Under the pieces are notes generated by a model. The model had not been told where the DNA came from, did no database searches, and was given only the letters and a program-made list of their open reading frames with translations. Below are positions 24,750 to 31,935 of a stretch of 64,000 nt of DNA, in pieces. Every line of letters begins with the position of its first letter. Position 1 is the first letter of the stretch. A program made the translations under genes and the position numbers. Source of the stretch: Prado023 sp963714995 (lineage in GTDB: Bacteria; Actinomycetota; Actinomycetes; S36-B12; CAIYMF01); NCBI GenBank assembly GCA_963714995.1, contig CAVQQP010000001.1, positions 1 to 64,000 of the forward strand, given 5' to 3'.

Positions 24750-25403
24750 ATGTGCGCCGCAGTCACGCCCCCCAATGCCACCAGCTGGAACTATGCCGAG
24801 GCCTGGCTCCCCGAGGATGACTTCGTCACCGAGGCGCGCGCCAAGGCCGACGAGCTCGGCTGCACTCCGGTCGGACGCGGGGCCGCCTCGGCGCTGACCC
24901 TGATCGCCGCCCTGCTCGACGCGCACGCCGTCGTCGAGGTCGGCACCGGCGCGGGCGTCTCCGGGCTGGCCCTGCTGCGCGGGATGCGCCCCGACGGGAT
25001 CCTGACCAGCGTGGACGTCGAGGCCGAGAACCAGCGGGTGGCCCGGGCGACGTTCGCTGCTGCGGGGCTGAACCCGGCTCGCACGCGCCTGATCACCGGT
25101 CGGGCGCTCGAGGTGCTCCCCCGGCTGACCGACGGCGCCTACGACATCGTCTTCGTCGACGGCGACAAGTCCGAGTACGCGGCCTACCTCGACCAGGCCG
25201 TGCGGCTGCTCCGCCCGGGTGGCGCGGTCGTGTTCGACAACGCCCTGTGGCACGACAAGGTCGCCGATCCCGCCCAGCGCGACCCGCAGACGATCGACCT
25301 GCGCGCCCTGGTCAACGCCGTGCGCGACGACGAGCGCTTCACCCCGAGCCTGCTGCCGGTCGGCGACGGCCTGCTGGTCGCCGTCCTGCGCCCCCGCAGC
25401 TGA
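24750..25403 (+). CDS. SAM-dependent O-methyltransferase (CCoAOMT/COMT-type)
   Basis: The 217-residue protein shows the class I methyltransferase fold: VVEVGTGAGVSGLALLRGM (SAM-binding motif I, about residues 55-73), SVDVEAENQ (acidic loop), YDIVFVDGDKSEYAAYL (motif with the metal-binding Asp) and VVFDNALWHDKVADP (second metal Asp-Asn). It belongs to the cation-dependent catechol/caffeoyl-CoA type; the substrate is unknown. The start at 24750 is preferred over the ATG at 24735 because AAAGG lies 8 nt upstream of it. It is divergent from the HtrA gene, the usual order in actinobacteria. Confidence 0.88.
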   Translation: MCAAVTPPNATSWNYAEAWLPEDDFVTEARAKADELGCTPVGRGAASALTLIAALLDAHAVVEVGTGAGVSGLALLRGMRPDGILTSVDVEAENQRVARATFAAAGLNPARTRLITGRALEVLPRLTDGAYDIVFVDGDKSEYAAYLDQAVRLLRPGGAVVFDNALWHDKVADPAQRDPQTIDLRALVNAVRDDERFTPSLLPVGDGLLVAVLRPRS

Positions 25404-25492
25404 CCAGACCCGCACCTGACGGCCCAGCGGCGGCCCCAGGCGCCCGAGCGGCCGGCGGCGCCCCAGCAGCCGCCCCGTGCACCCGGCACCTC

Positions 25493-25573
25493 GGATCGAT
25501 CCGCCTGAGCGACGGTTCGTGCTCTGAAGCGCGGATGGATCCCGAGGTGAGCCGCGCGATAGCGGATCGATCG
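25493..25573. repeat. Family B intergenic repeat between convergent genes
   Basis: A forward unit GGATCGATCCGCCTGAGCG (25493-25511) and an inverted unit ending GCGGATCGATCG (25552-25573) flank degenerate copies. The 22-nt inverted unit is the exact reverse complement of 37244-37265. The rest of the gap (25574-25803) holds GGGTTG/CAACCC arms (25648-25653, 25671-25676) and two short direct repeats, GCGACCGGCTCCC and ACCGGCCAGACCC-like. Confidence 0.72.
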
Positions 25574-25803
25574 TGGGGAGGGACGCTCGCTGCCACGCGT
25601 TCGCCCGTTCCCGCGCGACCGGCCGCCCCCGTCCGGTGATCCATTCGGGTTGTTGACTCTCTAGCGTCGCCAACCCACATGGATCACCGCGGGGGGACAC
25701 GGCGTGGGCGACCGGCTCCCTGGACGCGACCGGCTCCCCGTGGGCGGCCGGCCCCGCCGAGCAGCCGACCGGCCAGACCCGCCGACTGGCCAGACCCGCC
25801 GAC

Positions 25804-27444
25804 CTATCCCGGGGCGCCGGCCTCCAGCCAGCGCAGCAGTGCGCGGGCGCCGAAGCCGGTGCCGCCCTTGGGGAGGTCGTCGCGCTCGGCGTCCGAGCGC
25901 CCCACGCCGGCGATGTCCAGGTGCGCCCAGGGGGTCGCTCCGACGAACCTCGACAGGAACAGGGCCGCGGTGATCGCGCCGGGACCAGGGCCGGGCTTGG
26001 ACTCGGCGTTGGCCTGGTCCGCGACCTCGGAGGCGATCAGGTCGGCGTACTCGGCGTGCAGCGGCATCCGCCACATCGACTCCCCCGCTGCCTCGCCCGC
26101 CGACGTGAGCCCGGCCGCGAGGGCATCGGAGTTGCTGAACAGGGCCGCGTGGCGCCGGCCGAGGCCGAGGGTGGCTGCTCCGGTCAGGGTCGCGATGTCG
26201 ACCACCACATCGGCGCCGAGGTCGTTCACGGCGTAGTCCAGTCCGTCACCCAGGACCAGCCGGCCCTCGGCGTCGGTGTTGACCACCTCACTGGTCAGGC
26301 CACCGTGGTGGGTCACGACGTCGCCGGGGCGGGTCGCGCTGGCACCCGGGAGGTTCTCGGCCAGGCACAGCAGCCCGGTCACGCGCAGCCCGGCCGGGGC
26401 GCGCTGCGCGAGGGCACCCATCACCGCGCACACGGCGGCGGCGCCGGACATGTCGGTCTTCATCGCGGTCTGCATGTCCGGGGGCTTCAGCGACAGGCCG
26501 CCGGAGTCGAAGGTGATCCCCTTGCCGACCAGGACCACGTGCCGGGCGTCCTGCGCCCCCTCGGGGACCCACTCCAGCTGCACCAGCCGCGGGGGCCGCA
26601 CGGATCCCGCGCCGACCGCGACCAACCCGCCGAACCCGGCGCTGGCCAGCTCGACCTCGTCGAGCACGCGGATCGTCAGGCCGGATGCCGCGGCGACCTC
26701 ACGCGCCTGTCCGGCCATCCACGCCGGATCCTTGAGGTTCGGTGGGGTGTGGATCATGATCCGGGCGGCCAGCGTGGCGCCGGCATGCACGCGACCGGCG
26801 TCGATCGCCCGCTGGCCGGCCTCGACGTCGCTGACGGCCAGCCGCACGCGCGCAGGCGGTGCCGGGGGCGGGGTGCTCGCCCAGGTGGGGGTCGCGGTGC
26901 CCAGGAACAGGCCCTCGGTGAAGGCCCGCACGGCCGCCGCCTCCAGCCCCCGCGTGGCCAGCACCAGGACCTCGTCGGTCCCGCGGATCCGACGTGCCGC
27001 GGCCGCCGCCGAGCGGCGCACCTCCGAGGGTGTGCCCGAGCCGAGGCCGAGGGCCAGCACGGAGGCCGGCTCCTCACGCTCGAGGTCGATCCAGACGGCC
27101 TCGGATCGGGCGCCCGAGGCGTGCGTGCGGCTCAACCGGCGGGGCAGGTCCACCCCCCACTGGGCGAGCAGCTCGACGACGCGCTGGTCGACCCGGACCG
27201 ACTGGTCGGGCGCCGGCGCGGGATGGATGGCGATGACGACCACACCCGGCCCGGGCGGCGCCCCGGCGTCCGGGCCGTCCGGCGCGCCTGGGCGTCCGGG
27301 CGCCGGGACGGTCCCGGCGTCGGGGCAGCTGCGGCTACGGCGTCTGCGGACAGGGCGATCAGAGGCGGGCTCACGTGAGCCGCCGGACGGGTCCGCGAAC
27401 GGATCGGCCACTGCCTCGACCAGCATCCCCGGCAGTGCGTTCAC
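25804..27444 (-). CDS. pepA: Leucyl aminopeptidase, M17 family
   Basis: The 546-residue enzyme has the M17 catalytic core: VGKGITFDSGGLSLKP, MKTDMSGAAAV and NTDAEGRLVLGD, which supply the two-zinc ligands (Lys, Asp, Asp, Asp, Glu) and the catalytic Arg. The N-terminal 75 residues are Pro/Gly/Arg-rich and absent from typical PepA. It removes N-terminal residues from peptides in the cytoplasm. The start is a GTG at 27444 with GGGGAGG 6 nt upstream, but a shorter start is possible given the low-complexity N-terminus. It is convergent with the O-methyltransferase gene. Confidence 0.93.
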   Translation of the reverse strand: MNALPGMLVEAVADPFADPSGGSREPASDRPVRRRRSRSCPDAGTVPAPGRPGAPDGPDAGAPPGPGVVVIAIHPAPAPDQSVRVDQRVVELLAQWGVDLPRRLSRTHASGARSEAVWIDLEREEPASVLALGLGSGTPSEVRRSAAAAARRIRGTDEVLVLATRGLEAAAVRAFTEGLFLGTATPTWASTPPPAPPARVRLAVSDVEAGQRAIDAGRVHAGATLAARIMIHTPPNLKDPAWMAGQAREVAAASGLTIRVLDEVELASAGFGGLVAVGAGSVRPPRLVQLEWVPEGAQDARHVVLVGKGITFDSGGLSLKPPDMQTAMKTDMSGAAAVCAVMGALAQRAPAGLRVTGLLCLAENLPGASATRPGDVVTHHGGLTSEVVNTDAEGRLVLGDGLDYAVNDLGADVVVDIATLTGAATLGLGRRHAALFSNSDALAAGLTSAGEAAGESMWRMPLHAEYADLIASEVADQANAESKPGPGPGAITAALFLSRFVGATPWAHLDIAGVGRSDAERDDLPKGGTGFGARALLRWLEAGAPG

Positions 27445-27529
27445 GCGAGCCTCCCCACAAACGACGCGGACCCCGCAACCGTACCGCCCGGAGGCGGTCG
27501 GGTGCGGGGTCCGCAGCAGGTTGGTGCGC

Positions 27530-27697
27530 TCAGCCAGCGACCGTCGTCAGCTGGGTGCCGAGGTCGCGGGCCTCGTCCGCATTGAGCTCGACGACGAGAC
27601 GTCCGCCGCCCTCGAGCGGGACCCGCATCACGATGCCGCGCCCCTCCTTGGTGACCTCCATCGGGCCGTCACCTGTCCGTGGCTTCATGGCCGCCAT
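27530..27697 (-). CDS. DUF3117 family protein (55 residues)
   Basis: This small gene reads MAAMKPRTGDGPMEVTKEGR at its start and ends LGTQLTTVAG, a full-length match to the actinobacterial DUF3117 family, whose members are almost invariably 55-56 residues and highly conserved. The function is unknown. The ATG at 27697 has GAGAGGGG 7-8 nt upstream, and GATAAT (minus strand, 27748-27753) lies in the expected promoter position with a leader of roughly 45 nt. It sits between pepA and an SRPBCC gene, all on the minus strand, in the conserved neighbourhood of LOG and O-methyltransferase genes. Confidence 0.93.
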   Translation of the reverse strand: MAAMKPRTGDGPMEVTKEGRGIVMRVPLEGGGRLVVELNADEARDLGTQLTTVAG

Positions 27698-27747
27698 CGC
27701 AGATCCCCTCTCAGTGGCCGGCCCCTGAACGCGGGCCGCTAGCGCCC

Positions 27748-27753
27748 ATTATC
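27748..27753 (-). promoter_or_regulatory. -10 box of the DUF3117 gene
   Basis: Minus-strand GATAAT within an unusually AT-rich stretch about 50 nt upstream of the start codon. No clear -35 hexamer was identified. Confidence 0.4.
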
Positions 27754-27812
27754 CCCCATGAACGGCGTGTCGCAGGACACCATCGACACCCGATCGGGCG
27801 GATCGCGACGGT

Positions 27813-28277
27813 TCAGCGACCGCTGCCGAGCTGGCCTGCCTCGACCATCTGCGCGAACCTGCGCAAGGAGCGCTCCACGCCGGCGGCGAACACCGGACCC
27901 ACGACGGCGAACCCAGCCCGACCGACCCGTCCGAGCGGCAGGTCGAGCTCCTCGCGCCAGATGAACCTGCTGCGCCCGCCGGGCAGCGCCAGCACCTCGA
28001 AGATCCCGGGACCGCGCACGACCCGACCGGTGTGCAGCACGCGGACGAGCCTCGGCGGCTCCCACTCGGTGATCTCCATGGTGTCCAGGAACCCGAGCCG
28101 GCCCACGCCGGTGAACGCACTGATCCGGGCGCCCACCCCCTCGCCGGGGCCGTCGGCCCACACGCGCGTCCCCAGCATCCACTGGCCCTGCGTCGGCCAG
28201 TCGATGAGTGCGGCGAACACGACCTCGGGGGGCGCCTCGACGATGACGTCGCGGACCAGGTGACGCCGGCCGGTCAC
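27813..28277 (-). CDS. SRPBCC (polyketide cyclase/dehydrase-like) family protein
   Basis: The 154-residue protein has the START-like fold signature: an N-terminal VRDVIVEAPPEVVFAALIDWPTQGQW strand-helix, central beta strands (FLDTMEITEWEPPRLVRVLHT) and the long C-terminal helix (VFAAGVERSLRRFAQMVE). Members bind small hydrophobic ligands; the ligand here is unknown. It starts at a GTG (28277) just after the DivIVA-like gene and precedes the DUF3117 gene, a conserved actinobacterial grouping. Confidence 0.85.
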   Translation of the reverse strand: MTGRRHLVRDVIVEAPPEVVFAALIDWPTQGQWMLGTRVWADGPGEGVGARISAFTGVGRLGFLDTMEITEWEPPRLVRVLHTGRVVRGPGIFEVLALPGGRSRFIWREELDLPLGRVGRAGFAVVGPVFAAGVERSLRRFAQMVEAGQLGSGR

Positions 28278-28289
28278 GGCTGGGCCTCC

Positions 28290-28319
28290 GGGGCCGGGGC
28301 CGGGGCCGGGGCCGGGGCC
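28290..28319. repeat. (GGGGCC)5 hexanucleotide repeat
   Basis: Five perfect GGGGCC units lie between the SRPBCC start and the DivIVA-like stop. Such tracts can form G-quadruplexes and are slippage-prone. Confidence 0.85.
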
Positions 28320-28337
28320 GTCGGGCCGGGGCCGGCG

Positions 28338-28808
28338 TCATCCGGGGCCGGCGTCGTCCGGGGCGGCGCGTCGGCCATCCGGGGCCGCGTCGTCCGGGGC
28401 GGCGACGTACAGGTCGGCCGGCGCAGCGTCGTCCTCGGAGGCGGCGTCGGCGGCGATCGGGGCGAGGTCGGCCGGGGCGCCGCCGAGAGCGGCCACCACG
28501 CGCTGCAAGTCGGCGATCCGGGCGTCGCGGTCGGCCATCGCCTCGCGGGTGTCGTCCAGCACGCGGTCCACCTCCTCCATCCGGTAGCCGCGCAGGGCCA
28601 CGGCGAACCGGACCTCGGCGAGGTCCCGCGCGCTGACGCCGTCCTGCGCCGACCACGCGAGGGCCCGCGAGCCGACCGGGTCATCGGCGATCAGGGGCCG
28701 GTCGCGCACGACGAGCACGGCGATCCCCGCCACCACGACGATGGCCACGACAACGAAGAGCGCGAGCACGCGCCCGATCCTGCCACGGGTCCCAGCCGAC
28801 GGCAGCAT
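28338..28808 (-). CDS. DivIVA-domain membrane protein
   Basis: The 156-residue protein has an N-terminal membrane helix (RVLALFVVVAIVVVAGIAVLVV) followed by a short DivIVA-like domain with VRFAVALRGYRMEEVDRVLDDT and a helical ADRDARIADLQRVVAALGG segment. The last 45 residues are Asp/Ala/Pro-rich (APDDAAPD repeats). DivIVA domains recognise curved or polar membrane; this short form is common next to LOG-family genes in actinobacteria and its role is not known. The start is the ATG at 28808; an extension to 28892 would run into a repeat unit. Confidence 0.82.
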   Translation of the reverse strand: MLPSAGTRGRIGRVLALFVVVAIVVVAGIAVLVVRDRPLIADDPVGSRALAWSAQDGVSARDLAEVRFAVALRGYRMEEVDRVLDDTREAMADRDARIADLQRVVAALGGAPADLAPIAADAASEDDAAPADLYVAAPDDAAPDGRRAAPDDAGPG

Positions 28809-28817
28809 GATCGCGAT

Positions 28818-28895
28818 CCCATCCAGCTTCCGGGCCGAACTCGCGCCCGAAACTTGACGCGAACCCCGAACGGCGCCCGAGACTTGGATCAAGTC
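28818..28895. repeat. Family A intergenic repeat (F-R-R)
   Basis: A degenerate forward unit (CATCCAGCTTCCGGGC, 28820-28835) is followed by inverted units GCGCCCGAAACTTGACGCG (28843-28865) and GCGCCCGAGACTTGGATC (28873-28895). It occupies the gap between two codirectional minus-strand genes. Confidence 0.6.
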
Positions 28896-28916
28896 TCCGG
28901 GAACGGGGGCGCGGGG

Positions 28917-29804
28917 TCAGGTGCCGTCTGTCAGCACCACCTCTGTGGGGGGCTCGCCACCTGGCGGGGGGGCTGCGGTCCGCGTCAGCTCCGCGTCGCG
29001 CAGGATCGATACGACCTCCTCCGGATCGTCGGTGACGTGGATGAGGTCCAGGTCGCTCGGCGAGATCTTGCCGTCGGCGTGCATGGTCGCCCGCAGCCAG
29101 TCGATCAGGCCCGACCAGTACGTCGAGCCCATGAGGATGATCGGGAACGTCGTGACCTTGCCGGTCTGGACCAGCGTGAGCGCCTCGAACAGCTCGTCGA
29201 TCGTGCCGAAGCCACCCGGGAACACCACGAACCCCTGCGCGTACTTGACGAACATCGTCTTGCGCGCGAAGAAGTAGCGGAAGTTGACCCCGAGGTCGAC
29301 CCACTCGTTCATGCCCTGCTCGAAGGGCAGCTCGATGCCCAGCCCGACCGATGTCCCCTCGGCCTCCCAGGCCCCGCGGTTGGCCGCCGCCATGATCCCC
29401 GGCCCACCGCCGGTGATGACGGCGAAGCCCGCCTCGACGAGCAGCCCGGCGGTCCGCCGGGCCTGGGCATACTCGGGGTGGTCCTCCGGGGTGCGCGCGG
29501 ACCCGAACACGCTGATCGCCGGACCGAGCGTGGCCAGGGCGCCGAAGCCCTCCACGAACTCAGCCTGGATCCGCAGGACGCGCCACGGGTCGGTGTGCAC
29601 CCAGTCCCCGGAGTCGCGGGTGTCCAGCAGCCGCTGGTCGGTCGTGGAGCCGCTGATCTGCTCGCGGCGCAGCAGGACCGGGCCCTTGGTGCGCGGGGTG
29701 GACGGGTGCGCAGGCGGACCGGCCGCCGGCCCCGGCGAAGTCGGCCGCGCGGGAGGCGTGGGGACCGAGGGGTCAGGGTCAGTCGGGGAGTCGGAGGTGT
29801 CCAT
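28917..29804 (-). CDS. LOG-family nucleoside 5'-monophosphate phosphoribohydrolase (TIGR00730)
   Basis: The 295-residue protein carries the Rossmann-like LOG domain with SVFGSARTPEDHPEY, ITGGGPGIMAAANRGA and the signature PGGFGTIDELFEALTLVQTGK. The enzyme class hydrolyses cytokinin or purine ribotides; in bacteria it may act on nucleotide damage or cytokinin-like compounds. The first 60 residues are Pro/Thr-rich. The ATG at 29804 is chosen because rc TACCGT lies 7 nt upstream. The order LOG, DivIVA-like, SRPBCC, DUF3117 on one strand suggests an operon or co-inherited cluster. Confidence 0.9.
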   Translation of the reverse strand: MDTSDSPTDPDPSVPTPPARPTSPGPAAGPPAHPSTPRTKGPVLLRREQISGSTTDQRLLDTRDSGDWVHTDPWRVLRIQAEFVEGFGALATLGPAISVFGSARTPEDHPEYAQARRTAGLLVEAGFAVITGGGPGIMAAANRGAWEAEGTSVGLGIELPFEQGMNEWVDLGVNFRYFFARKTMFVKYAQGFVVFPGGFGTIDELFEALTLVQTGKVTTFPIILMGSTYWSGLIDWLRATMHADGKISPSDLDLIHVTDDPEEVVSILRDAELTRTAAPPPGGEPPTEVVLTDGT

Positions 29805-29811
29805 GACCGAC

Positions 29812-29817
29812 ACGGTA
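29812..29817 (-). promoter_or_regulatory. -10 box of the LOG-family gene (leaderless layout)
   Basis: Minus-strand TACCGT ends 7 nt before the ATG at 29804. Confidence 0.45.
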
Positions 29818-29912
29818 GCGACGCACCCAGCCACGACGACGACCTGAGCGCGACACGCCCGCGGACAGCGGCCGACTTGACAGGCCTTTCTGGTTTACGG
29901 TTCAATCATCTT

Positions 29913-29926
29913 GTTGACAGATCAAC
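29913..29926. promoter_or_regulatory. MarR-type operator candidate upstream of yceI
   Basis: GTTGACAGATCAAC is an inverted repeat (GTTGA, 4 nt, TCAAC) of the TTGA-TCAA kind bound by MarR-family repressors. It lies 38 nt before the yceI start in a locally AT-rich promoter that also has TTGACA at 29877-29882. No marR gene is in the window. Confidence 0.5.
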
Positions 29927-29963
29927 TATCTACCACACAACCACCACCACTGAAGGAGCTCTC

Positions 29964-30509
29964 ATGACTGACTACACCCCCTACAACGGCACCTGGACCA
30001 TCGACGCGAGCCACACCCGCGTCGGCTTCGTCGCCCGCCACGCCATGGTCACCAAGGTCCGCGGCGCGTTCGAGGACGTCGCCGGCACCATCGTCGTCGA
30101 TGCGGCCAACCCCAGCGCCTCGACCGCCACGGTGGCCGTGCAGCTGGCCTCGGTGAACACCGGCTCGGCCGACCGCGACGCGCACCTGCGCAGCCCCGAC
30201 TTCTTCGACGTCGAGGTCAACAAGGAGATGACGTTCGCCACCACCGGCGTGAAGCAGGACGGCGACGAGTTCGTCCTGCTCGGCGACCTCACCATCAAGG
30301 GCGTCACCCGGCCCGTCGAGATCGAGTTCGAGCCGACCGGCGTGGCCACCGACCCCTTCGGCAACGTGCGCGCCGGGTTCGAGGGCGAGACCGAGATCTC
30401 CCGCAAGGACTTCGGCCTGGTCTGGAACGTCGCGCTCGAGGCCGGCGGCGTCCTGGTCAGCGACAAGATCAAGATCCAGCTCGACGTGTCGGCGATCCAG
30501 ACTGCCTGA
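29964..30509 (+). CDS. YceI family lipid-binding protein
   Basis: The 181-residue protein is a single YceI lipocalin-like beta barrel: GTWTIDASHTRVGFVARHAMVTKVRG at the start, RDAHLRSPDFFDVE in the middle and TIKGVTRPVEIEF near residue 110. It has no signal peptide, so it is cytoplasmic, unlike the periplasmic E. coli protein. YceI proteins bind isoprenoid-like lipids and respond to stress. AAGGAG at 29953-29958 precedes the ATG. The promoter contains a MarR-type inverted repeat, in line with the frequent link between yceI and MarR regulators in actinobacteria. Confidence 0.92.
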   Translation: MTDYTPYNGTWTIDASHTRVGFVARHAMVTKVRGAFEDVAGTIVVDAANPSASTATVAVQLASVNTGSADRDAHLRSPDFFDVEVNKEMTFATTGVKQDGDEFVLLGDLTIKGVTRPVEIEFEPTGVATDPFGNVRAGFEGETEISRKDFGLVWNVALEAGGVLVSDKIKIQLDVSAIQTA

Positions 30510-30531
30510 CGACCCGACGCCACCACCTCCC

Positions 30532-30603
30532 CGAAGACCCTCCACGACTGTGCAGATCCTCCAAGAACGTCGGGAGGGTCTGCACAGAACGGGAGGGTCT
30601 TCG
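30532..30603. repeat. Family C intergenic repeat (F-F-R-R nested hairpin)
   Basis: Outer arms CGAAGACCCTCC (30532-30543) and GGAGGGTCTTCG (30592-30603) pair perfectly over 12 bp. Inner arms TGTGCAGATCCTCC (30549-30562) and GGAGGGTCTGCACA (30573-30586) pair over 14 bp with one mismatch. It lies between convergent yceI and dapE. Confidence 0.85.
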
Positions 30604-30616
30604 GCGTGAGCGGTCG

Positions 30617-30682
30617 CGGGGCGGGGGCGGGGGCGGGGGCGGGGCGCGGGCGGGGGCGGGCGCGGGGCGGGCGCGGGCGCGG
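30617..30682. repeat. G-rich tract, potential G-quadruplex
   Basis: About 66 nt made almost entirely of GGGGGC and GGGC units on the plus strand, directly downstream of the family C hairpin and before the dapE stop. Confidence 0.7.
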
Positions 30683-30706
30683 TCAGGATCCACCCGAGCG
30701 CGCGGG

Positions 30707-31879
30707 TCAGGACGACGTGACCCCACGCGCCGGCTTCGGCGTGCTCGACCAGACCCGGCCGGCCGGTGCGGTCGTGCCCGCGGTCGCCCACGGGTCGGCG
30801 ACCGGGACCGGGGCCGTGAGCCAGGCCCGCATCACCTCGAACGTCGAGCGCACCTGGTCGGTCGGCACGTACTCCTCGCGCGTGTGCGCCAGCGACGGGT
30901 CGCCCGGGCCGTAGTTGACCGCGGGGATCCCCAGGGCGGTGAAGCGCGCCACGTCGGTCCAGCCGAACTTGGGCCGCGGCGTGCTCCCCGTGACGTCGAG
31001 GAACGCCTTGGCCGCCGGCTGCGAGAGCCCGGGCAGCGCACCGGCAGCCACGTCCACGACCCGCACGTCGAAGCCCTCGAAGATCGTCTGGACGTGCCGC
31101 ACAGCCAGCTCGGCGGTCAGCGAGGGGGCGAAGCGGTAGTTCACCACGACGACGCACTCGTCGGGGATCACGTTGCCCGCGACCCCTCCCGTGATCCCCA
31201 CGGCGTTGAGTCCCTCGCGGTACTCCAGCCCGTCGATGACCACCCGCGACGGCTGGTACTCCGCCAGCCGGGCCAGGACGTCGGCCGCTGCGTGGATGGC
31301 GTTGCGCCCCAGCCATGAGCGCGCGCTGTGGGCGCGCCGACCCGGCAGGTGGATCTCGGCGCGCAGGGTCCCCTGGCAGCCGGCCTCGACCCCGGCGTCC
31401 GAGGGCTCCATGAGCACCGCGAAGTCGCCGGCGAGCAGGTCCGGGCGGGTCTCGGCCAGGCGCTTGAGCCCGTTGTAGCGCTCCTCGATCTCCTCGGCCT
31501 CGTAGAAGACATAGGTGATGTCCCGGGTCGGGGCGTCGACGAGCGCCGCCAGCGCCAGGGCGACGGCCAGCCCGCCCTTCATGTCGCAGGACCCCAGGCC
31601 GACGAGCCGCTCCTCGTCGCCGACGGTCTCGATGTGGTGCGGCAGGTTGTCGGCCTCGGGGACGGTGTCGATGTGCCCGCAGATGAGCACGCGGTCGGGA
31701 AGGCCCAGCTCGGTGCGGGCCACCAGGGAGTTCCCGTCGCGCTCGACCGTCAGGTGCGTCGCCCCGGCGAGCGCGGCCTCGATGGCATCGGCGATGGCCC
31801 CCTCGTCGCGGCTCTCGCTCGGGATGTCCACGAGGTCGCCGAGCAGGGTGACGATGTCGCCGGTGGGGTCCAGGGCCAT
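30707..31879 (-). CDS. dapE: Succinyl-diaminopimelate desuccinylase
   Basis: The 390-residue M20 peptidase-family protein has the two-zinc site: CGHIDTVP (His, Asp), GSCDMKGG (bridging Asp), EAEEIEERYNG (catalytic Glu and Glu ligand), EPSDAGVEAGCQG and the C-terminal SLAHTREEYV His. It removes succinate from N-succinyl-LL-diaminopimelate in the lysine/peptidoglycan pathway. dapD is divergent with only 56 bp between the starts, and dapC is 4 kb downstream, so three dap genes cluster here. The last 25 residues (after WATAGTTAPAG) look like an unstructured extension. The start at 31879 has no clear ribosome-binding site. Confidence 0.95.
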   Translation of the reverse strand: MALDPTGDIVTLLGDLVDIPSESRDEGAIADAIEAALAGATHLTVERDGNSLVARTELGLPDRVLICGHIDTVPEADNLPHHIETVGDEERLVGLGSCDMKGGLAVALALAALVDAPTRDITYVFYEAEEIEERYNGLKRLAETRPDLLAGDFAVLMEPSDAGVEAGCQGTLRAEIHLPGRRAHSARSWLGRNAIHAAADVLARLAEYQPSRVVIDGLEYREGLNAVGITGGVAGNVIPDECVVVVNYRFAPSLTAELAVRHVQTIFEGFDVRVVDVAAGALPGLSQPAAKAFLDVTGSTPRPKFGWTDVARFTALGIPAVNYGPGDPSLAHTREEYVPTDQVRSTFEVMRAWLTAPVPVADPWATAGTTAPAGRVWSSTPKPARGVTSS

Positions 31880-31921
31880 GACGGGTCTCCGATGCGTGGA
31901 TGGGATGTCGGGGTGCTGCCC

Positions 31922-31927
31922 TACGCT
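31922..31927 (+). promoter_or_regulatory. -10 box of dapD (leaderless layout)
   Basis: TACGCT ends 8 nt before the ATG at 31936, inside the 56-bp dapE/dapD divergent gap. Confidence 0.5.
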
Positions 31928-31935
31928 ACCGATCC

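Noticed and set aside
25648..25690. TAGCGT box 12 nt before an ATG at 25680, suggesting a leaderless gene
   Set aside because: The reading frame from it is Pro/Arg-rich and antisense to the 3' end of pepA, and it has no recognisable product; it also lies in a repeat-rich convergent gap.
28274..28684. Minus-strand reading frame with Ala-Pro repeats across the GGGGCC tract
   Set aside because: It overlaps the DivIVA-like gene and contains only low-complexity composition from the repeat.
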